Numbered from the stretch's first letter, positions 1-6,105 are shown. The stretch: 6,197 bases of DNA from Pseudomonadota bacterium (GCA_019348095.1 JAHWKC010000143.1:1-6197), one strand, 5' to 3'. Notes: generated by a model from the sequence alone, not told the origin. Numbers and translations: made by a program.

Positions 1-1935
1 GACCTTGCCGATCCGCAGGTCGAGTCGGGCGAAGTCGTCGATGTTGATCGTCGCACCGGCCGCGGCCGCGGCCGCGGCGGAAGCGTCCTCGGATTTTGCT
101 GCTGCCTTCGGCGCTGGAGCCGACGCCGGCGCGGATGCCGGGTTGGTGGTCGGGGCGGAAGAGGCGGGTGCGCTGTCGGTGGGCTTCATGGATTCCTTGC
201 TGGCTTCGATCATGGCATCGATCTGCTTCGGGTCGATCCGGGTGAGCAGCGGCGAGTAAGGCCTGGTCCGATGATCGCTCAGGAACTTGCCGATCGCGTC
301 GAACGACTGCGTCATGGAAGGATCATTGAAGAACTCGGAGGCCTCGCGCGCGATTTTCGGAATGACCGGAGCGAGAGCGATCGACAGGTCGCGGAACATG
401 TTCAGCCCCGCAAAGATGACTATCGAAAGATCCGCCCTCCTGGACGGATCCTTGGCCAACGCCCACGGCGCAGCGCGCGCCACGAACTCGTTGGCCGTGT
501 CGGCCAGCGCCATCAGCTCTCGCAGCACCCGTGCGAAATCGTCGGTCCGGTAGTGCCCGATGGCCTGTTTTGCGCCGGCACTGACCGATGCCAGCGAGAA
601 GATGGCGTCTTGCGCCACGCTGGAGGGCGGCTCATCGGCGGTCCAGTCGATTTTCCCCATCAGGATCGAATCGCAGCGTGCATGCACCTGTTCCAGCTGG
701 GCACTGGAGGCACTCATTTCGTTTTCGAAATGCAGATCGTTGAGCTTGGCGCAGCGGCTGGCGATGTTCACGAACTTGCCGACCAGGTCGGAGTTCACGC
801 GCGCGACGAAGTCCGACAGGTTGAGATCGAGATCGTCGACGCCGCCGGAGGTCTTGGTGGCGTAGTAGTAGCGCAGGGCTTCGGGTTCGAGCCCGGCATC
901 GAGGTAGCTGCGGGCCATGACGAAGGTGCCGCGCGACTTCGACATCTTCGCGCCGTCCACCGTCAGATAGCCGTTGACATGCAGCCGCGTCGGCGCGCGC
1001 AAGCCTGCCGCGTTCAACACCGCCGGCCAGAACAGGCCGTGGAAGTTGACGATGTCCTTGCCGATGAAATGGTGCAGCTCCGCCTGACTGTCTGGCGCGA
1101 GATAGCTGTGGAAGTCGAGACCCTCGCGCTCGCACAGGGCCTGGAAGCTCGACAGGTAGCCGATCGGCGCGTCCAGCCAGACGTACAGGTACTTGCCCGG
1201 ATGGCCGGGAATTTCGAAGCCGAAGTAGGGCGCGTCGCGGGAGATGTCCCAGGCGCGCAGGCCGCCTTCGGTATCCAGCCATTCGCGCAGCTTCGCCTTG
1301 ACTCCGGGTTGCGCGACGTCGCCTTCCAGCCATCGGCGCAGGAAGTCCGACTGGCTGCCGACCTCGAAGAAGAAATGCTCGGACTCGCGCAGTTCCGGCG
1401 GCGCACCGCTGAGCACCGAGCGCGGCTCCTTGAGTTCGGTCGGCGAGTAGGTCGCGCCGCAGTGCTCGCAGTTGTCGCCGTACTGGTCCGGCGTCGCGCA
1501 GTTGGGGCAGATGCCCTTCACGTAGCGGTCGGGCAGGAACATGCCCTTGAGCGGGTCGTACAGCTGCGCGACCGAGCGCCTCGCGATATGCCCGCCGCTT
1601 TCGAGCTTCGTGTAGATCGCCTCGGTCAGCGCGCGGTTTCGCGGCGAATGCGTGGAGTCGTAGTGGTCGAAAGCGACGCCGAAATCGGCGAAATCGCGCT
1701 CGTGTCCGGCCTGGATTCCGGCGATGAAGGCCTCCGGCGTGGTCCCGGCCTTCTCGGCCGCGAGCATGATCGGTGTGCCATGGGTGTCGTCGGCGCAGAC
1801 GAACCACGCCGTGTGTCCGGACATGCGCTGCGCGCGCGCGAAGATGTCGCCCTGGATATACCCGACCAGATGGCCCAGATGCAGTGGCCCGTTGGCATAG
1901 GGCAGGGCGCAGGTGACGACGAGCTCGCGGGACAT
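1..1935 (-). CDS. metG: Methionyl-tRNA synthetase (MetRS), C-terminus cut by window edge
   Basis: Class I aminoacyl-tRNA synthetase that charges tRNA-Met and initiator tRNA with methionine in the cytoplasm. The frame is open for 645 codons from the ATG at 1935-1933 to base 1; I checked every triplet and found no stop. Visible in order: the HIGH-type motif HLGH (residues 19-22, in PYANGPLHLGH); a zinc knuckle with Cys143, Cys146, Cys156 and Cys159; the WDISRDAPYFGFEIP segment; KMSKS at 330-334; the anticodon-binding helical domain (around 380-560); an Ala/Pro/Ser/Thr-rich linker (about 583-628); and the first residues of the Trbp111-like tRNA-binding domain (DDFARLDLRIGKV, 633-645). By comparison with E. 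coli MetG (677 aa) roughly 95-100 residues lie beyond the left edge. It is divergent from mrp, as in E. coli. Nothing looks broken. Confidence 0.97.
   Translation of the reverse strand, partial: MSRELVVTCALPYANGPLHLGHLVGYIQGDIFARAQRMSGHTAWFVCADDTHGTPIMLAAEKAGTTPEAFIAGIQAGHERDFADFGVAFDHYDSTHSPRNRALTEAIYTKLESGGHIARRSVAQLYDPLKGMFLPDRYVKGICPNCATPDQYGDNCEHCGATYSPTELKEPRSVLSGAPPELRESEHFFFEVGSQSDFLRRWLEGDVAQPGVKAKLREWLDTEGGLRAWDISRDAPYFGFEIPGHPGKYLYVWLDAPIGYLSSFQALCEREGLDFHSYLAPDSQAELHHFIGKDIVNFHGLFWPAVLNAAGLRAPTRLHVNGYLTVDGAKMSKSRGTFVMARSYLDAGLEPEALRYYYATKTSGGVDDLDLNLSDFVARVNSDLVGKFVNIASRCAKLNDLHFENEMSASSAQLEQVHARCDSILMGKIDWTADEPPSSVAQDAIFSLASVSAGAKQAIGHYRTDDFARVLRELMALADTANEFVARAAPWALAKDPSRRADLSIVIFAGLNMFRDLSIALAPVIPKIAREASEFFNDPSMTQSFDAIGKFLSDHRTRPYSPLLTRIDPKQIDAMIEASKESMKPTDSAPASSAPTTNPASAPASAPAPKAAAKSEDASAAAAAAAGATINIDDFARLDLRIGKV
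61..186 (-). repeat. Low-complexity Ala/Pro linker of metG with a GC hexamer run
   Basis: Within metG, residues about 584-625 are almost only Ala, Pro, Ser, Thr and Lys, ending in six consecutive alanines written with alternating GCC and GCG codons. The DNA at about 58-78 is therefore a CGCGGC-type repeat. The segment links the anticodon-binding domain to the C-terminal tRNA-binding domain. E. coli MetG also has a short Ala-rich linker here; this one is longer. The repeat could vary in copy number by slippage, which is an inference. Confidence 0.7.
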
Positions 1936-2165
1936 GGCGGCAACGGTGCGGAGGGTCGGCGATTATCGCATGCGACCTGCGCCACAGACCCGGGCGCGGC
2001 CGCGGCGGTATTCGCAGCTGCGGCGGCATTGGCGTGTCAACCGCTTTCATCTGCCACCGGCGACCCCATTACTCCGTCAAGGCGACGCGCTTCCGCCGGG
2101 ATCGGGCAAGCTGCCGTCCTGCAGGCGTGCGTGCTTTCCACTCACCCGAACCACATGGAACCACT
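1936..2165. other. Divergent metG-mrp intergenic region
   Basis: This 230-bp gap lies between two genes transcribed away from each other and must hold both promoters. Apart from the candidate metG -10 I see no clear sigma-70 promoter for mrp. An imperfect 11-bp direct repeat (GCGGCGGTATT at 2002-2012 and GCGGCGGCATT at 2020-2030, 18 bp apart) is present. A TTGACA on the minus strand (2040-2035) has no matching -10 at normal spacing. No RNA gene is apparent. Confidence 0.5.
1962..1970 (-). promoter_or_regulatory. Candidate extended -10 promoter of metG
   Basis: Reading the minus strand, TGCGATAAT fits an extended -10 element (TG, one base, then GATAAT, 5 of 6 to TATAAT). No good -35 hexamer lies 16-18 bp upstream, as is usual for extended -10 promoters. 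The expected start of transcription would be near 1955, giving a leader of about 20 nt before the metG ATG at 1935. No strong Shine-Dalgarno is seen in that leader. Pattern only. Confidence 0.4.
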
Positions 2166-3245
2166 ATGTCCGACTCGATTCAGGCCGAAATTGCCGCGTT
2201 GCCGGTGCCCGGATGCGACATTTCGCTCACCCACGCGCAGGTGCGCGTGCGTGCCGCCGAGTCCGGCACGGAAGTGGCGGTGTCGCTGCTGTGCGGTTTT
2301 CCGGTGGAAGGGCTGCGCTCGGCGCTGGAATCGGCGGTCGCCGCGAAGCTGGCGTCGCTCGGACGCTCGCTGCGGAGCTTCGAACTGAGCCAGCGCATCA
2401 CCAGCCACGCCGTGCAACCCGGTCTCTCGCCGCTGCCGAGCGTGCGCAACATCATCGCGATCGGCTCCGGCAAGGGCGGCGTCGGGAAATCGACGACGGC
2501 GGTGAATCTGGCCCTGGCCCTGGCCGCCGACGGCGCGCGCGTCGGAGTGCTGGATGCCGATGTCTACGGCCCCAGCGTGCCGATGATGCTCGGCCTGACC
2601 GGCCGGCCGGACAGTCCCGATGGCAAGACCATCGAGCCGATGCGTGCGCACGGCGTGGAGGCGATGTCGATCGGGCTGCTGGTCGAGCAGGACACGCCGA
2701 TGATCTGGCGCGGACCGATGGCGACTTCGGCGCTGACGCAGTTGCTCAACGAGACCCGCTGGGGCGGCGCGGACGGCGAGGGGCTCGATTACCTGATCGT
2801 CGACCTGCCGCCCGGCACCGGCGACATCCAGCTGACCCTGGCGCAGAAGATCCCGGTGGCAGGGGCGGTGATCGTGACCACGCCGCAGGACGTCGCCACG
2901 CTGGATGCCAAGAAGGCGCTGAAGATGTTCGAGAAGGTCCAGGTGCCGGTGCTGGGCCTGGTCGAGAACATGGCAGTGCATGTGTGCTCGAACTGCGGCC
3001 ATGCCGAGCATGTCTTTGGCGAGGGCGGCGGCACGCGGATGGCGGCGCAGTACGGCGTGCCGCTGCTCGGCAGCCTGCCGCTGGAACTGGCGATCCGGGA
3101 GCAGGGTGATGCCGGCGTGCCGGTGGTGGTCGCCGCACCCGATTCGGCCGCGGCCCAGGCCTATCGCCACACGGCCCGGGCGCTGGCGAGCGTGCTTGCG
3201 CAGCGGCCGCGGGTGACGCCTTCGATTTCGGCGTCGCTCTTGTAG
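2166..3245 (+). CDS. mrp: Iron-sulfur cluster carrier ATPase Mrp/ApbC
   Basis: P-loop ATPase of the Mrp/NBP35 family (359 aa; E. coli Mrp is about 370), thought to bind a [4Fe-4S] cluster between subunits of a dimer and pass it to apo-proteins in the cytosol. Residues about 1-85 form the N-terminal MIP18-like (DUF59) domain. Then come the deviant Walker A SGKGGVGKST (101-110, with the signature Lys103 and Lys108), VLDADVYGPSVP, the Walker B region LIVDLPPGTGDIQLTLAQ, and the cluster-binding CxxC at Cys274/Cys277 in HVCSNCGH. I chose the ATG at 2166 (MSDSIQAEI). An in-frame ATG at 2034 would add 44 residues of basic, non-conserved sequence. A weak GGAA lies 5 nt upstream of 2166. The TAG stop lies inside the GTAG head of a REP-like hairpin, so the last codons may have been set by that element. 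Confidence 0.95.
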   Translation: MSDSIQAEIAALPVPGCDISLTHAQVRVRAAESGTEVAVSLLCGFPVEGLRSALESAVAAKLASLGRSLRSFELSQRITSHAVQPGLSPLPSVRNIIAIGSGKGGVGKSTTAVNLALALAADGARVGVLDADVYGPSVPMMLGLTGRPDSPDGKTIEPMRAHGVEAMSIGLLVEQDTPMIWRGPMATSALTQLLNETRWGGADGEGLDYLIVDLPPGTGDIQLTLAQKIPVAGAVIVTTPQDVATLDAKKALKMFEKVQVPVLGLVENMAVHVCSNCGHAEHVFGEGGGTRMAAQYGVPLLGSLPLELAIREQGDAGVPVVVAAPDSAAAQAYRHTARALASVLAQRPRVTPSISASLL

Positions 3246-3263
3246 AGCCGAGCTTGCTCGGCT
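3242..3263 (+). repeat. REP-like palindrome R1 with GTAG head, overlapping mrp stop
   Basis: GTAG at 3242-3245 is followed by a perfect 7-bp hairpin: AGCCGAG (3246-3252), loop CTTG, CTCGGCT (3257-3263). A GTAG tetranucleotide next to a short palindrome is the layout of SMAG/REP elements mobilised by RAYT (TnpA-REP) transposases in Stenotrophomonas and relatives. The mrp stop codon TAG is bases 2-4 of the GTAG head. Once transcribed it would fold just after mrp, but without a T-run it is not a classical terminator; it might stabilise the mRNA 3' end. Confidence 0.75.
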
Positions 3264-3304
3264 GCGCTCTGGCCGCCGGCAGCCGGCTCCATGATGGTTG
3301 CGTT

Positions 3305-3325
3305 GCCGAGCAAGCTCGGCACTAC
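3305..3325 (-). repeat. REP-like palindrome R2, inverted partner of R1
   Basis: GCCGAG (3305-3310), loop CAAG, CTCGGC (3315-3320), then A and CTAC (3322-3325). Read on the minus strand this is GTAG, T, GCCGAG, CTTG, CTCGGC, A: the same core as R1, with the outer stem pair changed from A-T to T-A. That compensatory change keeps the stem pairing. R1 and R2 face each other with both GTAG heads outward, making a REP doublet over 3242-3325 (84 bp). Confidence 0.75.
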
Positions 3326-3348
3326 GAGCTTGGTGTCGGACGTGGGTG

Positions 3349-3370
3349 CCGGGCTTATCAGCCCAGCTAC
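3349..3370 (-). repeat. REP-like palindrome R3, second sequence subtype
   Basis: On the minus strand: GTAG (3370-3367), then stem CTGGGCT, loop GATA, stem AGCCCGG, 7 pairs including one G-T. The head is the same as R1/R2 but the stem sequence differs, so this is a distinct subtype. It lies 23 bp from R2 and ends just upstream of the dcd promoter region. Confidence 0.6.
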
Positions 3371-3379
3371 TTTGCGTCC

Positions 3380-3409
3380 TTCGCGGAGCCCGCGCTCTGC
3401 CCTTACAAT
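3380..3409 (+). promoter_or_regulatory. Candidate dcd promoter
   Basis: TACAAT at 3404-3409 matches the -10 consensus in 5 of 6 bases. TTCGCG at 3380-3385, 18 bp upstream, is a poor -35 (3 of 6). Transcription would start near 3416, giving a leader of about 22 nt. GGAA at 3427-3430, 7 nt before the ATG at 3438, is the likely ribosome binding site. This supports dcd having its own promoter, separated from mrp by the hairpin cluster. Confidence 0.45.
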
Positions 3410-3437
3410 GCGCCCCGTCGCCGCACGGAACTACTCA

Positions 3438-4013
<576 letters not shown>

Positions 4014-4119
4014 TGGGAATGGCGGTGCTCCTGCAGAGTTCAGCCAGCCCAGCATGACCTCCTGAACCCGACGCAAGGCCAGTCAGCCCGCGCACTATTT
4101 CCCGTTACCCATCCACGCG
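4014..4119. other. Convergent gap between dcd and small exported gene
   Basis: Two genes end toward each other here, so a terminator would be expected. The best structures are weak: GTTCAG (4038-4043) with CTGAAC (4062-4067), an 18-nt loop, and a distant imperfect inverted repeat of 11 bp (9 matching) at 4010-4020 and 4098-4108. Neither has a T-run. No convincing intrinsic terminator is visible. Confidence 0.35.
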
Positions 4120-4419
4120 CTACGGCTTCTGATAGGTGACGAAGAAGCCCTCCAGGTCGCCGTTCTCGATATACGGCTCGACGCTCAGCACCCTATAGCC
4201 GCGATCGGCGAACGCCTGGTGCGCCTTGTTGAGGTGATTGGCCGCGCCCTGGGTGCGGAAGCCCCAGCTCACGTCGATCCAGATGCTGACCGCGCCGAGA
4301 CCCTCACTTTGTGCCTCTTCGGCGAGCTTCTCGGGGTTGCGATCGAACAGGCCGGCGTGCGCGGGCACGGCGGTGCAGGTCAAGGCCGCGAGCAGCGCGG
4401 CAAACAGCAATGGGCGCAT
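4120..4419 (-). CDS. Small exported protein of unknown function
   Basis: I do not recognise this 99-residue protein. It starts with a clear Sec signal peptide: Arg2, a hydrophobic stretch at 4-15, and a likely signal peptidase I site after Ala-His-Ala (20-22). This leaves a mature periplasmic protein of about 77 residues beginning GLFDRNPEK. The only Cys (15) lies in the signal and does not form a canonical lipobox. The mature part suggests a small alpha/beta fold: strand AVSIWIDVSW, helix around GAANHLNKAHQAFADRG, then strands YRVLSVEPY and EGFFVTYQK. The ATG is preceded by a good ribosome site (GGAG, 6 nt away). It lies downstream of pxpA on the same strand, 107 bp away with a strong hairpin between, so co-transcription is doubtful. 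That it is a real gene is supported by the signal peptide and ribosome site. Confidence 0.8.
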   Translation of the reverse strand: MRPLLFAALLAALTCTAVPAHAGLFDRNPEKLAEEAQSEGLGAVSIWIDVSWGFRTQGAANHLNKAHQAFADRGYRVLSVEPYIENGDLEGFFVTYQKP

Positions 4420-4425
4420 CTATTT

Positions 4426-4429
4426 CTCC
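4426..4429 (-). promoter_or_regulatory. Ribosome binding site of small exported gene
   Basis: On the minus strand GGAG is followed by AAATAG and the ATG at 4419, a spacing of 6 nt. It fixes the start used for this gene. The GG of the motif is also the end of a duplicated 14-bp unit. Confidence 0.55.
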
Positions 4430-4455
4430 AGGTGGGGCGAGCCAGGTGGGGCGGG
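4428..4455. repeat. Tandem 14-bp duplication in leader of small gene
   Basis: CCAGGTGGGGCGAG (4428-4441) is directly followed by CCAGGTGGGGCGGG (4442-4455), 13 of 14 bases the same. The first copy touches the ribosome binding site of the small exported gene, so the duplication lengthens its untranslated leader. It could be a slippage product or a pair of binding sites; nothing distinguishes these. Confidence 0.6.
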
Positions 4456-4461
4456 TGATTC

Positions 4462-4485
4462 TCCGGCGCGATGGCTGGCGCCGGA
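4462..4485 (-). terminator. Strong GC hairpin between pxpA and small gene, possible terminator
   Basis: TCCGGCGC (4462-4469) pairs perfectly with GCGCCGGA (4478-4485) around an 8-nt loop. It lies about 40 bp downstream of the pxpA stop in the direction of pxpA transcription. No T-run follows, so this is at best an atypical terminator or an mRNA 3'-end stabiliser. Confidence 0.35.
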
Positions 4486-4516
4486 CTGAACGTGCTGGCG
4501 CAGGGGGGCGGGAGAC

Positions 4517-4539
4517 GCTGGGCTTGTCAGCCCATCCAC
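4517..4539 (-). repeat. Degenerate REP-like palindrome R4 containing pxpA stop
   Basis: On the minus strand: GTGG (4539-4536), A, stem TGGGCT, loop GACA, stem AGCCCA. It matches R3 in 19 of 23 positions, with GTGG in place of GTAG, so it is probably a decayed member of the R3 subtype. It encodes the last residues (Trp-Met-Gly) and the TGA stop of pxpA; the stop spans the stem end and the loop. Confidence 0.55.
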
Positions 4540-5330
4540 GTTTGTCGCGGTGGCTCCGGGGCGGCATCGGTCAAGGCGCCGATCGTGACGCCGTCTGCTT
4601 CGAGTGCGCGGCGCAGGGCAAGGGCGAACGCGGCGGCGTCGGGGCGGTCACCGTGCAGGCACAGGGTGTCGGCGCGCAGCTTCAGCAAGGTCCCCTCGCC
4701 GGTGCGCACTTCGCCGCAGTTGGTCAGTGCGCGCGCCTGCGCGATTGCGGCGTCCACCGTGGCCAGCACCGCCCCCGGCGCGTCGCGAGGCAGCAGCCGG
4801 CCATCGGCGGCGTAGCCGCGCTCGGCGAACACTTCGTGAGCGATACGCAGTCCGGCGGCCTCGCCGGCGGCGGTGAGCTGCGAGCCCGAGAGCCCGAACA
4901 GCACCAGCGAGGGATCGAACGCGGCGACTGCAGCGGCGACGGCGTCGGCCGTGGGGCGGTCGCGGGCGGCCAGGTTGTAGAGCGCGCCGTGGGGTTTGAC
5001 GTGGCCGAGCCGCATGCCTTCATCGCGCGCGACCGCCTGCAGGCGCCCGAGTTGGCCGATGACCAGTTCGCTCACCGCCTGCGCCGGCAGTGCCAGCTCG
5101 CGACGCCCGAAATGTTCACGGTCGGCATAACCGGGGTGCGCACCGACCGCCACGCCATGTTCGCGGCACAAGCGCAGCGTCGCGCGCATCGTCGCCTCGT
5201 CGCCGGCGTGGCCGCCGCAGGCGATGCTGGCCGAGCTGATCAGCGGCACGATCGCGCCATCGCTGCCGCAGCCTTCGCCCAGGTCGCAGTTGAAGTCGAT
5301 GCGCGCGACGCGCAGGTCCGGCGCCTTCAT
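4527..5330 (-). CDS. pxpA: 5-oxoprolinase (ATP-hydrolysing) subunit PxpA, LamB/YcsF family
   Basis: Subunit of the bacterial PxpABC 5-oxoprolinase, which uses ATP to open 5-oxoproline (pyroglutamate, a spontaneous damage product of glutamine/glutamate) to glutamate in the cytoplasm. The 267-residue protein (E. coli PxpA 244) shows IDFNCDLGEG (11-20), SIACGGHAGD (35-44), GAHPGYADREHFGRRE (63-78), HVKPHGALYN (110-119), HEVFAERGYAADGRLLPR (165-182) and LCLHGD (223-228), all aligning with E. coli PxpA. The ATG at 5330-5328 overlaps the TGA of the upstream ORF by 4 bp (ATGA), implying translational coupling in the usual pxpB-pxpC-pxpA order. The open frame continues upstream to 5807 but that is antisense-type shadow. 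The final residues (TWMG) lie in a REP-like hairpin. pxpB is not in the window and pxpC is present only as its 3' end. Confidence 0.94.
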   Translation of the reverse strand: MKAPDLRVARIDFNCDLGEGCGSDGAIVPLISSASIACGGHAGDEATMRATLRLCREHGVAVGAHPGYADREHFGRRELALPAQAVSELVIGQLGRLQAVARDEGMRLGHVKPHGALYNLAARDRPTADAVAAAVAAFDPSLVLFGLSGSQLTAAGEAAGLRIAHEVFAERGYAADGRLLPRDAPGAVLATVDAAIAQARALTNCGEVRTGEGTLLKLRADTLCLHGDRPDAAAFALALRRALEADGVTIGALTDAAPEPPRQTWMG

Positions 5331-5569
5331 GTCCGGCTCGCGAGCATCAGCTCGAGCCTGGCCGCGCGCTCCCGGCTTTCGCAAGCCAGCCGCGCGGCGG
5401 TCGCGGGATCGCAGGGCGCGAACCGCAGCGCTTCGCCGGGGCGGATCTGCGCCAACAACGGCAGGTCGACGGCAATCACATGGCCCAGGCGCGGGTAGCC
5501 GCCCACCGTCTGTGCATCGGCCAGCAGCACGATCGGTTGTCCGTCGGGGGGCAGCTGGATGGTGCCCGG
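5327..5569 (-). pseudogene. pxpC: 3' fragment of pxpC (5-oxoprolinase subunit C, biotin-dependent carboxylase-like)
   Basis: About 79 codons matching the C-terminus of PxpC/KipA: IQLPPDGQPIVLLADAQTVG, then GYPRLG and LAQIRPGEALRF. E. coli PxpC has VQVPHNGQPIVLMNDAQTTG, GYPRIA and LAQIPLGQPIHF at the same places. The normal protein is about 310 residues and works with PxpB and PxpA. Its stop overlaps the pxpA start by 4 bp, as expected for an intact operon, so this piece belongs with pxpA. The N-terminal three quarters are replaced by SDR sequence. If the contig is misassembled, the native gene is probably intact. Confidence 0.85.
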
Positions 5570-6097
5570 GGCGACCGCGACGACATGGACACCGCCGCGA
5601 CGCTCCTGCTCGGCCCCGACGTCCCGTACCCACTGGTCGACCGCCGCCTTCGCCGCGCCGTACGCCGCGAACACCGGGTCGGGCTCCCGCCCGTAGGTGG
5701 ACGCGACGTTGACGATCCGGCCCCACCCCGCGGACCGCATCGGTCCCACCGCGGCGACCGACAACCGGGCCGCGGCGAAGAAGTCGACCTCGAACCCGGC
5801 CCGCCACCGCTCGTCGGTCATCCGGTCGAGCCGGGACGCCATGGGGCCACCGGCGTTGTTGATCAGCACGTCGATGGCCTGGGGGAGCGCGGAGGCGAAC
5901 CGCGCGACCGAGGCATCGTCGGTGACGTCGAGCGCATGAACCCGCACCCGGCCTTCGCTCGCGGCGGCGAGCGCCTGCAGCTCCGTGGCCCCTGCCGGGT
6001 CCCGGGCGGTGCAGTGAACCGAAGCGCCGCGTGCGGCGAGCTGGCGGACGAACTCGAGACCGATCCCGCGATTGGCCCCCGTGACGACGAAGTGCAT
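5327..6097 (-). CDS. Chimeric ORF: short-chain dehydrogenase front fused in frame to PxpC tail
   Basis: This 256-residue frame joins two unrelated families. Residues 1-179 are the NAD(P)-binding and catalytic part of a short-chain dehydrogenase; residues 178-256 are the C-terminal end of 5-oxoprolinase subunit C. The join is at Pro177-Gly178-Thr179, where SDRs commonly read VAPGT and PxpC commonly reads PGxxQxP. It has a good ribosome site and overlaps pxpA by 4 bp. The SDR lacks its last third and PxpC lacks about 230 of its ~310 residues, so neither activity is expected. Codon choice switches at the join: Leu CTC 6 of 9 before against CTG 8 of 12 after; Val GTC 15 of 22 before against GTG 3 of 4 after. 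An assembly chimera is the likeliest explanation; a real recombination is possible. Confidence 0.8.
   Translation of the reverse strand: MHFVVTGANRGIGLEFVRQLAARGASVHCTARDPAGATELQALAAASEGRVRVHALDVTDDASVARFASALPQAIDVLINNAGGPMASRLDRMTDERWRAGFEVDFFAAARLSVAAVGPMRSAGWGRIVNVASTYGREPDPVFAAYGAAKAAVDQWVRDVGAEQERRGGVHVVAVAPGTIQLPPDGQPIVLLADAQTVGGYPRLGHVIAVDLPLLAQIRPGEALRFAPCDPATAARLACESRERAARLELMLASRT
5561..6097 (-). other. Short-chain dehydrogenase (SDR) N-terminal part, truncated at its 3' end
   Basis: Classical SDR features in order: the cofactor-binding TGANRGIG (6-13), ARDPAG after beta-2, DVTD (57-60), NNAG (80-83), the catalytic Ser133 in VNVAST, and Tyr146/Lys150 in YGAAK. The Ser-Tyr spacing of 13 is normal. 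Substrate is unknown. Arg27-region residues (THCTARD) suggest NADPH preference, weakly. The usual PG motif is followed directly by PxpC sequence, so the final strands, substrate loop and C-terminus are missing. Its CTC/GTC/CGG-rich codon use differs from the rest of the window and recalls actinobacteria; this is inference. Confidence 0.85.
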
Positions 6098-6105
6098 GAG
6101 CGACG

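Noticed and set aside
2002..2030. Direct repeat GCGGCGGTATT/GCGGCGGCATT in the metG-mrp gap
   Set aside because: Low-complexity GCGGCGG is common at this GC content; only two imperfect copies and no clear relation to a promoter.
632..2050. 472-codon minus-strand frame over metG
   Set aside because: It is a frameshifted shadow of metG; the true frame has HLGH, the zinc cysteines and KMSKS.
2034..2165. 44-residue N-terminal extension of Mrp from an upstream ATG
   Set aside because: The added residues are basic and unlike the family; the 2166 ATG begins the recognisable N-terminal domain.
271..2388. 705-codon open frame on the plus strand opposite metG
   Set aside because: It is the complementary frame of metG (same codon register), which GC-rich codon use leaves free of stops. 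Its product is Arg/Val/Gly-rich with no recognisable domain, and it runs on into the mrp start.
2142..3170. 342-codon minus-strand frame over mrp
   Set aside because: Antisense shadow, rich in His/Arg/Gln, with no motif; mrp is clearly the coding strand.
3291..3437. 49-residue N-terminal extension of Dcd
   Set aside because: It would translate through REP-like hairpins and the promoter, and known Dcd proteins of this type begin MSIKSDRW.
4311..5498. 395-codon plus-strand frame over pxpA
   Set aside because: Antisense shadow of pxpA and the small gene; low-complexity product with no family signature.
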